Source: Vanrija pseudolonga
Lineage: Eukaryota > Basidiomycota > Tremellomycetes > Trichosporonales > Trichosporonaceae
Direction of reading: 5' to 3'
DNA: 64,000 bases
Assembly (NCBI RefSeq): GCF_020906515.1
Contig: NC_085852.1
Location: 1,736,001 to 1,800,000, forward strand
The notes under the pieces are model-generated. The model had not been told where the DNA came from. It made no database searches and worked only from the letters and a program-made list of their open reading frames with translations. Of this stretch, positions 10,477-19,518 are shown piece after piece. How positions within the stretch are numbered: position 1 is the stretch's first letter; every line of letters begins with the position of its first letter. Both the position numbers and the translations under genes were made by a program.

Positions 10477-13295
10477 GGTGTGTGGGGTGTCGTGATGCTA
10501 CGAGCAGGTCGTGCGGCTTGCCGAGTCGCGTTAGAGCCTTTGATCCGTGAAAGACACTGGTCGCTTGGTCAGGTGTCGTCGTCGTCGTCGTCTTTCGGCG
10601 CTGACGGAGCGAGGAAGGCCCTCGGCAAAATCAACAACAGCGCGCGTGACTTGCGCGCAGCTGCAAAGCCGTGGACTGGCGACGGCTAGAATCAAGAGAA
10701 TGGTACCGACAAAGGATGAGATGGGAGAGTGGGCATTGTGAGGAGCAAGCACGTCTGGCTCTCAAGTTTGTATTGTGGAGTTGGGTCAGAGGACCATGGT
10801 GGTGACCGTCACTCGCGGCAGGCACTCCTGCTGCAGTTGCCAAACGAGGTGGACAAAGGGTGGACCAGGTCAGGACGAAACCAAAAAGCCAAGCCAGTGC
10901 TAATACCTCGTAAGGGCCGGTCTACACGCGACGACGGAGTAAAAGCCTCTTGGGCCTGGGGGCCTTGGACGCGCTGCCTCTGCGCCTCCTGCTCCACCAC
11001 CAGGGAAGCCCAGACCTTCACCCGTACACTTTAATTTTTCGCAGTCAAGTGCGAAGCACCATCACCGCGGGGCTTCATCACATGGATCTCGAGCCATCCG
11101 CCCCTGGCTGGGGGCAGGTAGCCGCCGGCTTGGACGTGCGCGCGCGCGAGCGAGCGAGCAAGGGAGCAAGCGGGGCGAGCAGTGCGGCAATGTCGGCTTG
11201 ATAGCTGGCTATTACACCGTTCGCTTGCATTCACCGCGCTGCAGCATGAGTGGGCAAGCGAGTGCGTGGGATCTGACAGGCAGTCGCGTCATTCATCTGT
11301 GCACGGCGACGGCGAGGAAGGTCGCGATCGCAGCAGCGGGCGGTTCCAGTGGCTGAATGGCGTCGCGTTGCGTCGAGTTGCGTGCGTGCTCGCGTTGCGC
11401 TGTTGCCGAAAGCGCAGAAGCCTGGCCACACACACGCACAATGGTGGCCGCCGGCGCGCGTGAGGCGGTGCGCGCGCGGCCACTCCGACACCGCGTCAGT
11501 ACGCACGCCGCTTCCACGGATTTGGTTTGCGAGATCTAGGCCGGCGAAATGGGTGGCCTGCCTCCGTCATCAGCTCCGCTCCGCTCGGTCAAGTCCGCGC
11601 CGGGGGCTGTGACGACAGCGTGAGTCGCTCGCAGGATCGCAGGACGCAGGCACGTTCCCTCGATCAGGTGTCCTGCTTCAAGCGCCCTGGCGGCTATCGG
11701 CGTCGCGGCGACCGTCGGTGCCGAGGACGGGTGCGGCGGGTCGAGGCTGAATGAGAGAGAGGACGGGGTCTGATCTGGTGTTTGGCGACAGGGCGGCGTT
11801 GCAGCTACGTCTGTTTGGTCTTGTTTGGCAGTGTGCATTGCCAGCATGAGGTGATGTCTTCTTGAAGTTGGCAGTCACAGACGAGGTCCGTTGTACGACG
11901 CTCGCTCTAGCGGTGACTGGCTGCGAGGCACCGACATTAGTGGCAGCGGAAGCAAACCAAGAAGTATGTGCTGGGTCCTCTGCAGTGACAGACCCGCCAG
12001 GCGGTGTGAAACCCAGTCGACAACTGTGCGGACACTGTCCGCTGCGTCAAGACGGCCATCCCATAGAGGCTGCGCCCCAGTCTGTCCCGACAGCAGACCG
12101 CTGCACATTGGTCAGATGCCACTGCCGCTCCTTCCCCATAAGGGCCCCTGCCGGTTCTGCGGCAATGCCACCAAGAGCCAACCCCATTGGCCAGGCGGGT
12201 ATATGTGACTGGGTGGATAAGACACGAGGCTGTGGTTGGACAACCTGACCCGGAGTCTAGTCTGGCATGCAGGCAGCAAGCATGACGTGACTGAGGACGG
12301 ACCGCTGTTTGAACATGACATGTCCTGTTCGAAAGCAACGTGCTGCTGCGCTCTGACCAAGACGTGAGGAATGCACCGCGTCCACTTTCGTGTCCTCGGC
12401 GGCGACTGATCTTAAATGCACCACCCCGGCCATCGGTTTCGCGTCTCGGTTCATGGTAGCGCAGAGCTTAGATTGTAAAAGGCAATGGGTCATGGGTTGC
12501 TGGCTCGCCGGCGGCATCAGATTGCCTGTGACTCGCGGATAGATTCGCAAAATCATGTTGCTGCTTGACGACCCGGGCCGGTAATGACTCTAAACTTGAT
12601 TAGCGATCCGGAGACGACTCGGTGGCGGCGACGCGGGTGTTCGAAATCGCGCCCGTGGACCGTCGTGATCACGTTCCGATGTGCTCGGTATGTGGGTGTC
12701 CCTCAGCCTTTGTGTATGTTGTAGATGCATGATCCGCCCGTATTGCAAGTGCTCCACTCGTGACCCCACGTCCTCCTCCTCGGTGACGCCGCCGTGACGA
12801 AAGACAATTGTGATGTCAACACATGCCAAGCCGTCACGGCCTTGGCCAGTGAGGAGTTGTGCAAGTCTTGAGGGGGGATTGTATAAGTCGATTAGAAGGG
12901 GCTGTGTAATCTGCGCTAATTAGAATTTCGATTCCATCATTCGCCACCGAACTGTTCCGAAAGTCGAGTCTGCTTTGGGGGAGCAAGTCGTGGCGTCAGC
13001 CAGTTTCGACCCCGCCGCGCCACACCCGACGTGATTAGAAATTCATTCCTCTGGCACTCGCACGACCCCGCACAACACGACGCAACACATCGACGCATCC
13101 TCTTGCAACTACACTCTTCACCCACTCACGCCTCACGGCACCCCCCCACCCAACCCCGCGACGACTCCAAGCCGATCCTTCGACTGAGCGCCTGCACCCC
13201 AACCCCCACCCCCGTCCTCACCACCCGCGAGCACAGGCACGTTTGTTGACTTTTCGCCTCCTCGGACGACCCTTCCCCCTTCCCCCCGAGCCACC
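10477..13295. other. Gene-free 2.8-kb region between divergent transporter and dioxygenase genes
   Basis: No reading frame here resembles a protein. The region should contain the promoters of the transporter (-) and the dioxygenase (+). It has a (GTC)n microsatellite at about 10574-10592, an alternating CG/TG tract (11136-11150) with Z-DNA character, a TAATCTGC motif at 12907-12914, a TATAAG at 12882-12887 and a CA/pyrimidine-rich leader from 13040. A non-coding transcript cannot be excluded. Confidence 0.5.
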
Positions 13296-14936
13296 ATGGC
13301 AGCCGACCACCCCATCGACCACCCGCTCGCGGCGCTCCCGCCGGGCCACTTCCTCGCCCTCCCGCCGACCTTCTCCAACGACCCCAACACCTCGCTCAGC
13401 ACTACCTCGCACGCGGCGCCAGGGCTCGCGCCCAACGTCGCCTCGCTCGCCGCAGCAGACTTTGACGTCGACGTCCGCACGGGCTTCTTGCCCGGCAGCG
13501 CAAACGTCGCGCGCCTCCCTGCGCCCTACGACGTGTGGGAGGACGCGCTCGACGCCGCGGCCGGCACTCGCGTCGGAGATGGCCTCCGCCTCAACGGAGG
13601 GCGTGGGGACAAGGAAATGTCTTGGCGCGCAGCGGTGGCATCTCTGCCGACGCTTGATATTGCCGGGCTCAACGACCTCCCGCTCCTCCGCCGCGCGCAC
13701 ATTGTGCTCGCGTTCCTCACCCACTTTTATGTGCACTGCGCACCGGCGGCAACGCCCACGTCGCCGCACACGGTGCCGGCGTCGATCAGCGTGCCGCTGC
13801 TGGCGACCTCGCGCCTCGTCGGCCTGCCCCCGATCCTGACGTACGCCGACACGGTGCTGTGGAATGTCCTCCCCGAGGATCCGGACCGCCCGACCAACCT
13901 GGCCAACAACCCGCCGGAGCGCACGCTTGCGACGTTCACAAACACTCGCTCCGAGGCCATGTTCTACCTCGTCAGCGCAGAGTGCGAGGCCGCCGGCGCC
14001 GCCGCCCTTGCGCTCATGCGTCAGTGTCTCGACGAATTGTTCCTCGCCGACGAGCTCGCCCTGCGCCGTCTGACAGTGTACCTCCGCCAGCTGGCCGTTC
14101 TCATCGACCGCGTGGGTGACATCACGCTGAGGATGAACACCGAGGTCGACCCCGAGGAGTTCTACCACCTCATCCGACCATGGTTCCGCGGCGGCGACGC
14201 CGACGGACCTGGTTCGCCCGGCTGGCTCTTCCTCGGTACGGAACACGAGGCCCACGAGGCCGAGAACACATTTGCGCCGGCAAGCGCTGGGCGCAAGTTC
14301 TCTGGACCGTCTGCTGGCCAGTCGTCCCTCGTCCACGCCTTTGACATCTTCCTCACCGTCGACCACTCGGAGCGGGACGAAGAGGCAGAGCCTGCGCCGT
14401 CGGACGACCCAGACGCGCCCCCGATCCGGCTGAACGCGGTGCCCGTGCTGCCAGAGCACGTCGCCGAGGCCGAGGCTGAGGCCAAGGCCGCCCCGCCCAA
14501 CCCGCACGCACGACCGGGAACCACGGCACCCGGCGGAGCCGTCGAGGCGACCTTCCTCCAGCGCATGCTGCAGTACATGCCGCTGCCGCACCGCACCTTC
14601 CTGCTGCACCTGTCGTCGCACCCGACGCCGCTGCGCCCGCTCGTCCTCGCACGCAAGGACACGCACCCGGCGCTCGCGAACGCGTACGACGGCGCGCTGG
14701 CCGCCCTCCGCAGGTTTAGGGACAAGCACATGCGTGTCGTGTCGCGCTTCATCATCCAGCAGGCGCGGCGGCAGCCCTCGGCGCGTGTGCGTGCCCTCCT
14801 CGGGCAGGAGGACGAGCCGGAGGAGGAGATCGAGGTGCACGTCGACGGGCTGCGCGGTACAGGCGGCACGCCGCTCATCCGCTTCCTGAAGCGGTGCCGG
14901 GATAACACGTCGCGCGCCATGGTGACGAGCAGCTAG
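13296..14936 (+). CDS. BNA2: Indoleamine 2,3-dioxygenase family protein
   Basis: This single-exon gene encodes 546 residues and starts in a good context (gccaccATGg). Family members are heme dioxygenases that open the tryptophan pyrrole ring to N-formylkynurenine, the first step of the kynurenine route to NAD. Visible family blocks are the N-terminal helix region with LATSRLVGLPPILTYADTVLW and the signature SGPSAGQSSLVHAFDIFL (near 330). YMPLPHRTFLLHL and FRDKHMRVVSRFII follow; H478 in the latter is the expected proximal heme ligand. The end carries RGTGGTPLIRFLKRCRDNT. The length is normal for fungal IDO. A 2.8-kb gene-free region precedes it. Fungi often carry several IDO paralogues of differing activity, so the BNA2 role is likely but not proved. 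Confidence 0.93.
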   Translation: MAADHPIDHPLAALPPGHFLALPPTFSNDPNTSLSTTSHAAPGLAPNVASLAAADFDVDVRTGFLPGSANVARLPAPYDVWEDALDAAAGTRVGDGLRLNGGRGDKEMSWRAAVASLPTLDIAGLNDLPLLRRAHIVLAFLTHFYVHCAPAATPTSPHTVPASISVPLLATSRLVGLPPILTYADTVLWNVLPEDPDRPTNLANNPPERTLATFTNTRSEAMFYLVSAECEAAGAAALALMRQCLDELFLADELALRRLTVYLRQLAVLIDRVGDITLRMNTEVDPEEFYHLIRPWFRGGDADGPGSPGWLFLGTEHEAHEAENTFAPASAGRKFSGPSAGQSSLVHAFDIFLTVDHSERDEEAEPAPSDDPDAPPIRLNAVPVLPEHVAEAEAEAKAAPPNPHARPGTTAPGGAVEATFLQRMLQYMPLPHRTFLLHLSSHPTPLRPLVLARKDTHPALANAYDGALAALRRFRDKHMRVVSRFIIQQARRQPSARVRALLGQEDEPEEEIEVHVDGLRGTGGTPLIRFLKRCRDNTSRAMVTSS

Positions 14937-15247
14937 AGGATAGAATGATACGAGCATTTCGGGTTGTAATTTTGTGTTTATTGTTATGGCTTGAACCAGG
15001 GTTTAGAGATGCATATCAGTGTGCACGTGGACTCGGAGGACTGGTTTGGATTGAGGAGCAGATGGAAGCGGCGGCGGCGGCGGCTCACCACTGCCACTGC
15101 CACTGCCACTTTGTTGTGTTTGTGAGACATGGACTGGTGGGCACTGGCTCGGCCACAGATCGTTCACTCTTGACGCTCGTGACTGTCACCGTCAACACCA
15201 CAATCACAAGCACTAACCACCATCACCGTCGCACCAACACCATCGCT
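14937..15247. other. Promoter/leader of nuclease-like paralogue A
   Basis: This 311-bp gap separates the dioxygenase from paralogue A. It holds a CACGTG near 15025 and a short array of CCACTG hexamers at about 15088-15110, followed by TTTGTTGTGTTTGTGAGACATG. Nearly the same string precedes paralogue B, so this leader was duplicated together with the gene. Confidence 0.6.
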
Positions 15248-17071
15248 ATGAGCGACGCGGAGCATCTAGAGCAGCGCGCTCATAGCGACACGGAGCATCT
15301 AGAGCAGCGCGCAGAGCGCCCACCCTCGGCGCTGAGCCTGCCAACTATGGCTGCCCCATCATCCGATCTCGCCGTCTCGTCGCCATCATCTGCTGGTCTC
15401 CAGACCCCCGCCCACCCTGCACCGACATTCCAGAGCCTCCTGCTCGCTAGCAGGCCGAGCATATACACCGACACACCTCGTGACCACCGCCTCGGTGAGA
15501 TTGTCGAGGCGTACATTCGGCGGCGGCCCGCAACATCGAGCGAGAAGCGATATCAAATGGACCTCGAGGGGCTCCTGGGCCTCCCATATCGCGTCCGTTT
15601 CGATAACCTCGGGCTTGACGGCGACGTCGATCTCGACAAGGTCGCAGTCCACGGGCGCGGCGCTCTCAGAGACGTGCCTCTCCACCGTCGACTCTGCACC
15701 TGGCTCGCCGCAGGCTCGTCCGCCTCAGAGGCGACGGGCGGCTCAGAGGCGACGGGCGGCTCAGTAGCGCGGCGTCCAACGGCGCGTGAAACTGCAGCTC
15801 GGGACGCCCGTCGAGGCATTCGGCTGCCTGACATTGTCATCAGGGCGGTGGCCGACGCCGACAAAGTGAAACCGCCGTGCCCCTATACGCTCTCCGCCGT
15901 GGCCGAACTGAAGCGCGACGAGGACAAGATCAAGGCTGGTCTTGCGCAGGCCATTTACTACGCGGCCTTGGCAAACTCTCTGTCGGGCGCGCACCTCGGT
16001 GCGTTCATCTACAGGACTCGCTTCGTCCGCCTCTTTGTCATTGGCCCCGAGACGGTGGCCGTGGAGCTCGAGCTCGGCGTCGACAGTGCGCCCGGGGAGT
16101 CAACGCCGACGAGGCGGAGCGCGGCCGAGTTTGTCGAGCTGCTGAGGTCGCTCTCGTGCCGTACTGTGGCCAGCAAACTCCCTTGGGACCTGAAGGCTCC
16201 CACTCAGATCCCCGGTGTTGACGAGCCCGATTGGGCTGCAGTGGCAATTATGGGGGCATGGTCAGTCGCCGCGCACCAGATGCTCTTGGACCTGCCCATC
16301 GACGGGCCGTTCCCAGCCCTACCGGCCTCGCAACTGCACCTCGCAGAGCACGGGTACGACCAGCAGCTCCTCAACACCCTCTCGCTCGACACTGACGCTG
16401 TCGCTCGGCCCATTGCGGCGCTTGCGAGACGCGAGCTTGCCAAGAAGGGGAAGGGCCGCCAGCAGCTGGCGGATCCCGGTGCGGATCATCGGCCGTCCGG
16501 CGCGTCCTCCCACTTAGACGCGAGCGGAGCTGGCGAGCGAGGTGACACCGACGTGGCCCACCCGGATGCCCAGAGACGCCGCACCATCCAGGCTGCGACG
16601 CGTTCCGAGGCCAGGTCGCCGGAAGCCGCCGAGGGCCAGAGCGTCGGCAAGAGCAAACGCCGTCGCGAGACCGACACTGGCGACGACGCCGGCTGGTCAG
16701 GAGACGACGAGGGTGGCAGCGTCGATGACGGGACGGACGACGACGGCAACGAGCCTGCGGCGACGAGCACCATGCTGCTCCCACAGCCGGAAGTGGAGCT
16801 CCCCTTGCCCTTGCCGTCCAGCCCGTTCTGGGACGATGACGACGCCGCGTTCGAGGATTCCGATATGAGCCTCCCGCCCGAGGAATTCCTCGACTTCTTC
16901 GGAGAGTCCGGGCTCAACCTTGTCATGGTCAGCTCGGAGGAGATGACCCGCCTTGTTGCCAGTGTGGAGCCTCCTGCCACCACAACGACAAGGACCGTCC
17001 CCGAGCCGCACGCCAAGCCCGTGTCCGCTGGCCATCTCAACTCGTCCTTGTCGGCGCTGGGTCTTTTCTAG
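15248..17071 (+). CDS. Nuclease-like paralogue A: uncharacterised protein with a PD-(D/E)XK-like core
   Basis: This intact single exon encodes 607 residues. I do not recognise the family by name. After a disordered start with repeated HLEQRA units (residues 6-26), a conserved block runs from about 70 to 340. It contains GLPYRVRFDN, DVDLDKVAVHGR, VPLHRRLCTWLAA, then LPDIVI (D195), AVAELKRDEDKIKAG (E220, K222) and AQAIYYAALAN (Q234). The order D ... E-x-K ... Q is what a PD-(D/E)XK nuclease fold shows, so a nuclease or a derived nucleic-acid binder is plausible. The C-terminal third is disordered and acidic with basic, NLS-like KSKRRRE, and ends DFFGESGLNLVMVSSEEM ... SLSALGLF. The frame is open upstream to 14945, but I chose ATG 15248 because it aligns with paralogue B while the upstream codons do not. 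Confidence 0.8.
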   Translation: MSDAEHLEQRAHSDTEHLEQRAERPPSALSLPTMAAPSSDLAVSSPSSAGLQTPAHPAPTFQSLLLASRPSIYTDTPRDHRLGEIVEAYIRRRPATSSEKRYQMDLEGLLGLPYRVRFDNLGLDGDVDLDKVAVHGRGALRDVPLHRRLCTWLAAGSSASEATGGSEATGGSVARRPTARETAARDARRGIRLPDIVIRAVADADKVKPPCPYTLSAVAELKRDEDKIKAGLAQAIYYAALANSLSGAHLGAFIYRTRFVRLFVIGPETVAVELELGVDSAPGESTPTRRSAAEFVELLRSLSCRTVASKLPWDLKAPTQIPGVDEPDWAAVAIMGAWSVAAHQMLLDLPIDGPFPALPASQLHLAEHGYDQQLLNTLSLDTDAVARPIAALARRELAKKGKGRQQLADPGADHRPSGASSHLDASGAGERGDTDVAHPDAQRRRTIQAATRSEARSPEAAEGQSVGKSKRRRETDTGDDAGWSGDDEGGSVDDGTDDDGNEPAATSTMLLPQPEVELPLPLPSSPFWDDDDAAFEDSDMSLPPEEFLDFFGESGLNLVMVSSEEMTRLVASVEPPATTTTRTVPEPHAKPVSAGHLNSSLSALGLF

Positions 17072-17470
17072 TTAGCGACGCGCAACCAGGGCGCAGTGCG
17101 TAGTACACTGTTCTTTCCACGGGGGGGGCGGGGTCTAGAGTGCGATGTCGAGCTTGTTAATGTGGTTGTTGTGCATGTTCCAGTTAAGAGACGGTAGATG
17201 CATTTTGAGAGAGATTGAAAAGGGATGGCTCGGGTTGTCGTTGACCTATGCCACCGCCGCCACTGCCGTCGTTGTTGCCTGTTGCAGCCGCCACTGCCAC
17301 TGCCACTGCCACTGCCACTTGTTGTTTTGTGAGACATGAACGGGTGGGCCACTCACTCGTTCGCCCCCAACTCGCTCGCTCGCTCGCTCGCTCTTGACGC
17401 TTGTCACCGTGGCTATCAGCACCACAATCACAATCACGCACCACCATCACCGTCGCCCAACACCATCGCG
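17072..17470. other. Promoter/leader of nuclease-like paralogue B
   Basis: This 399-bp gap between the two paralogues contains a CCACTG hexamer array at about 17290-17319 followed by TTGTTGTTTTGTGAGACATG, matching the leader of paralogue A. The ATG at 17336 is in frame with the downstream gene but lies in this duplicated leader, in a different relative frame than in copy A, so it is unlikely to be the start. Confidence 0.6.
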
Positions 17471-19416
17471 ATGCGTGACGCACGGCATCCAGAGCAGCGC
17501 GCAGAGCACCTGGAGCAGCATCCAGCGCACCCACCGTCGTCGACGCTGAGCCCGGCGGCTCTCTCTGTACCGGCAGCCGACCTCGCCGGCGCGTCTTCGC
17601 CGTCGTCTGCCGGACTGCAGACACCCCAGATCCCAGCGGCGACGTTTCGCACGCTGCTGTACCGCGACAAGCCGACCGTCTACACCGACGAGCCGCGCGA
17701 CGTCGAGGTTGTTGGCGAAGTGGAAGCGTACGTCGCACTCGACCCTACAGTTTGCAGGGAAGCGGAGTATCGCACCAGGCTCCGCGGCATCCTCGGGCTC
17801 GCATATCGCGTCCAGTATGGCCTGCTCAGTGTAAACGACGACGTCGACCTCGACATTGTCGCTGTCTACGGGCGTGATGGACTGCACCAAGTACCCCTGC
17901 ATCGCCGCCTCTCCGCCTGGCTCGCAGCCGCCTCATCAGCCTCAGCCTCGGCCACCGACGCCGCCGCTGCCGCTCGGGGCTCGTCTTCATCACGCCCGCG
18001 TACAGCCAAGCAGAAGGCCCCTTCTGACGCAAGGCGAGGGATCCGGGCGCCGGACCTTGTCATTGGAGCACGAGCACGAGCACGAGCACGGGCCGACGCC
18101 AACGCCAACGCCAACGCCAACACCAACGCCAACGCCAACGCCAACGCCAACGCCAACGCCAACGCCAACGCCAACACCAACGCCAACACCAACGCCGACG
18201 ACGCCGCCGCCGCCCCGGCCGCCGCAACCTCGGCGCGCCCGTACAGCATCGCGGCTGTTGTCGAGGTGAAGCGAGCTGAAGCCGTGGTCAAGGCCGGGCT
18301 GGCGCAGGCCTTGTACTACTCGGCACTCGCAAACCCCTCTCGGGCGCACAGCTCGGCTTGTTCGTGTATCGAAGCCGCTTCGTGCGGCTCTTCGCTCTGG
18401 GAGGGGACGAGGTGGCGGTGGAGCTTGACCTGCGCGATACCCCGCACGACCCCGCCGTGCCGACGAGGCAGAGCTCCGCCAGCTTTGTCGAGACACTTGG
18501 CAAGCTCAATTGCCGTGCTGTCGCGGACAAGCTGCTCTGGGACTTGAGGGCGCGCACGGAGACCGACGGCTCCGACCAGCCGGATTGGGAGGCGTTGGCG
18601 GCGATGCGCGCCTGGTCGGTGGCAGCACACCAGCTCCTTCTGGATTTGCCCATCGAGGGGCCTTTTCCCGCCTTCCCGCCGTCGCCGGCGCTACTCGACA
18701 CGCATGGCTACGTCTCGCAGACGGCCACCGCGCTCCCCCTCGGCGACGACGCTGTCGCCCGGCCTATCGCAGCCCTTGCGAGCAGTGAGCTCAAAGCGAA
18801 GAAGAAGAGTCGCCGGCAATCAGCAGGCGCAGGTACCGATCAGCCGCCTAGCGCATCCCACTTGGACGCGAGCGGCGATGGCGACGGCATGGCCGCCCGT
18901 GGCGCCAAGAAGCGCCGCGTCGACAACGCCGCAGCGCGTCCAGCAGCCAGCGCGCCGGCAGCCGCTGACGGTGAGGGCGAGGGTATCGGCACGAGCCGCC
19001 ACCGCGCGGCCATCGACGCTGCCGACGACGGCTGGGCAGGTGACGACGAAGCTAGCGCCAGCATCAATGGCGAGACGGACGACGAGGATGCCGAGGAGCC
19101 CGAGGCACACGCCGACACGGTACTCGGCCCGCTCCCCCAAGTCGAGCTCCCGTTACCGCTGCTGTCGAGTCCGGGCGCGGACGCCGACATGTGGGACTCG
19201 GACGCCAGTCTTCCGCCCGAGCAATTCCTCGAGTGGTTCGCCGAGTCCGGGCTGAGCCTCGTCATCGTCAGCCGCGAAGAGATGAGCCGCCTCATTGCCA
19301 GTGTCGCGCCTCGGCCTGCTGTTGCGACGACGACGGCCGCCGACGCCGAGCCACGAGCCAAGCAAGTGTCGGGTGGCGGCGCTGATTCGTCCCTCTCGGC
19401 ACTCGGTCTGTTCTAG
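17471..19416 (+). CDS. Nuclease-like paralogue B; reading frame broken once in the middle
   Basis: This is the downstream copy of paralogue A. The first frame runs 17471 to about 18337 and the second from about 18334 to the TAG at 19414-19416. Together they are colinear with copy A over the whole length (about 647 residues). Shared blocks are SSPSSAGLQTP, DVDLD, VPLHRRL, APDLVI (D195), AVVEVKRAEAVVKAGLAQA (E265, K267), FVYRSRFVRLF, SWSVAAHQLLLDLP-like, and the acidic tail ending SLSALGLF. Two oddities separate it from copy A. A hexanucleotide array adds about 45 residues of Ala-Asn/Ala-Arg repeat between D195 and E265. The frame then steps by one base at a run of four C (18334-18337). This may be a real mutation, a homopolymer sequencing error or, less likely, -1 frameshifting. 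The KR-rich AKKRRV may be an NLS. Confidence 0.7.
18064..18206 (+). repeat. Hexanucleotide array coding for Ala-Arg and Ala-Asn repeats
   Basis: About four GAGCAC units (18064-18092) are followed by about eighteen GCCAAC units with a few ACCAAC variants (18093-18200). Read in the gene frame, these encode alternating Ala-Arg and then Ala-Asn/Thr-Asn. The unit length is six, so copy-number change would not alter the frame. The array is absent from paralogue A. Confidence 0.9.
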
Positions 19417-19518
19417 CCGCCGGCGCGCTCACCATTGATATCGCCACACTCTCCACGTCTGCATACTCGGAAACACATGTTGTCATTGTCCTCTCAGTTG
19501 CATGTATACATACACATA

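Larger units (their letters stand above)
15060..19416 (+). repeat. Tandem gene duplication, two units of about 2.2 kb
   Basis: Unit 1 (about 15060-17071) and unit 2 (about 17270-19416) are head-to-tail copies carrying leader plus gene, offset by 2223 bp between the start codons. The copies agree in domain order, in D195 and in the terminal SLSALGLF. The proteins have diverged clearly, so the duplication is not recent. Confidence 0.85.

Noticed and set aside
12636-12665. Possible tRNA B box (GTGTTCGAAATCGC)
   Set aside because: The flanking bases cannot form a T-arm stem and no A box or acceptor stem lies at the right distance.
10477-13295. Possible mobile-element remnant in the long gene-free regions (10.5-13.3, 43.8-47.3, 51.4-53.9, 56-59.2 kb)
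   Set aside because: I found no transposase or reverse-transcriptase motifs, long terminal repeats or target-site duplications by eye; only short shared strings of up to 18 bases occur.
14945-15247. In-frame N-terminal extension of nuclease-like paralogue A
   Set aside because: The extension is low-complexity and has no counterpart in the same frame of paralogue B; similarity of the proteins starts at ATG 15248.
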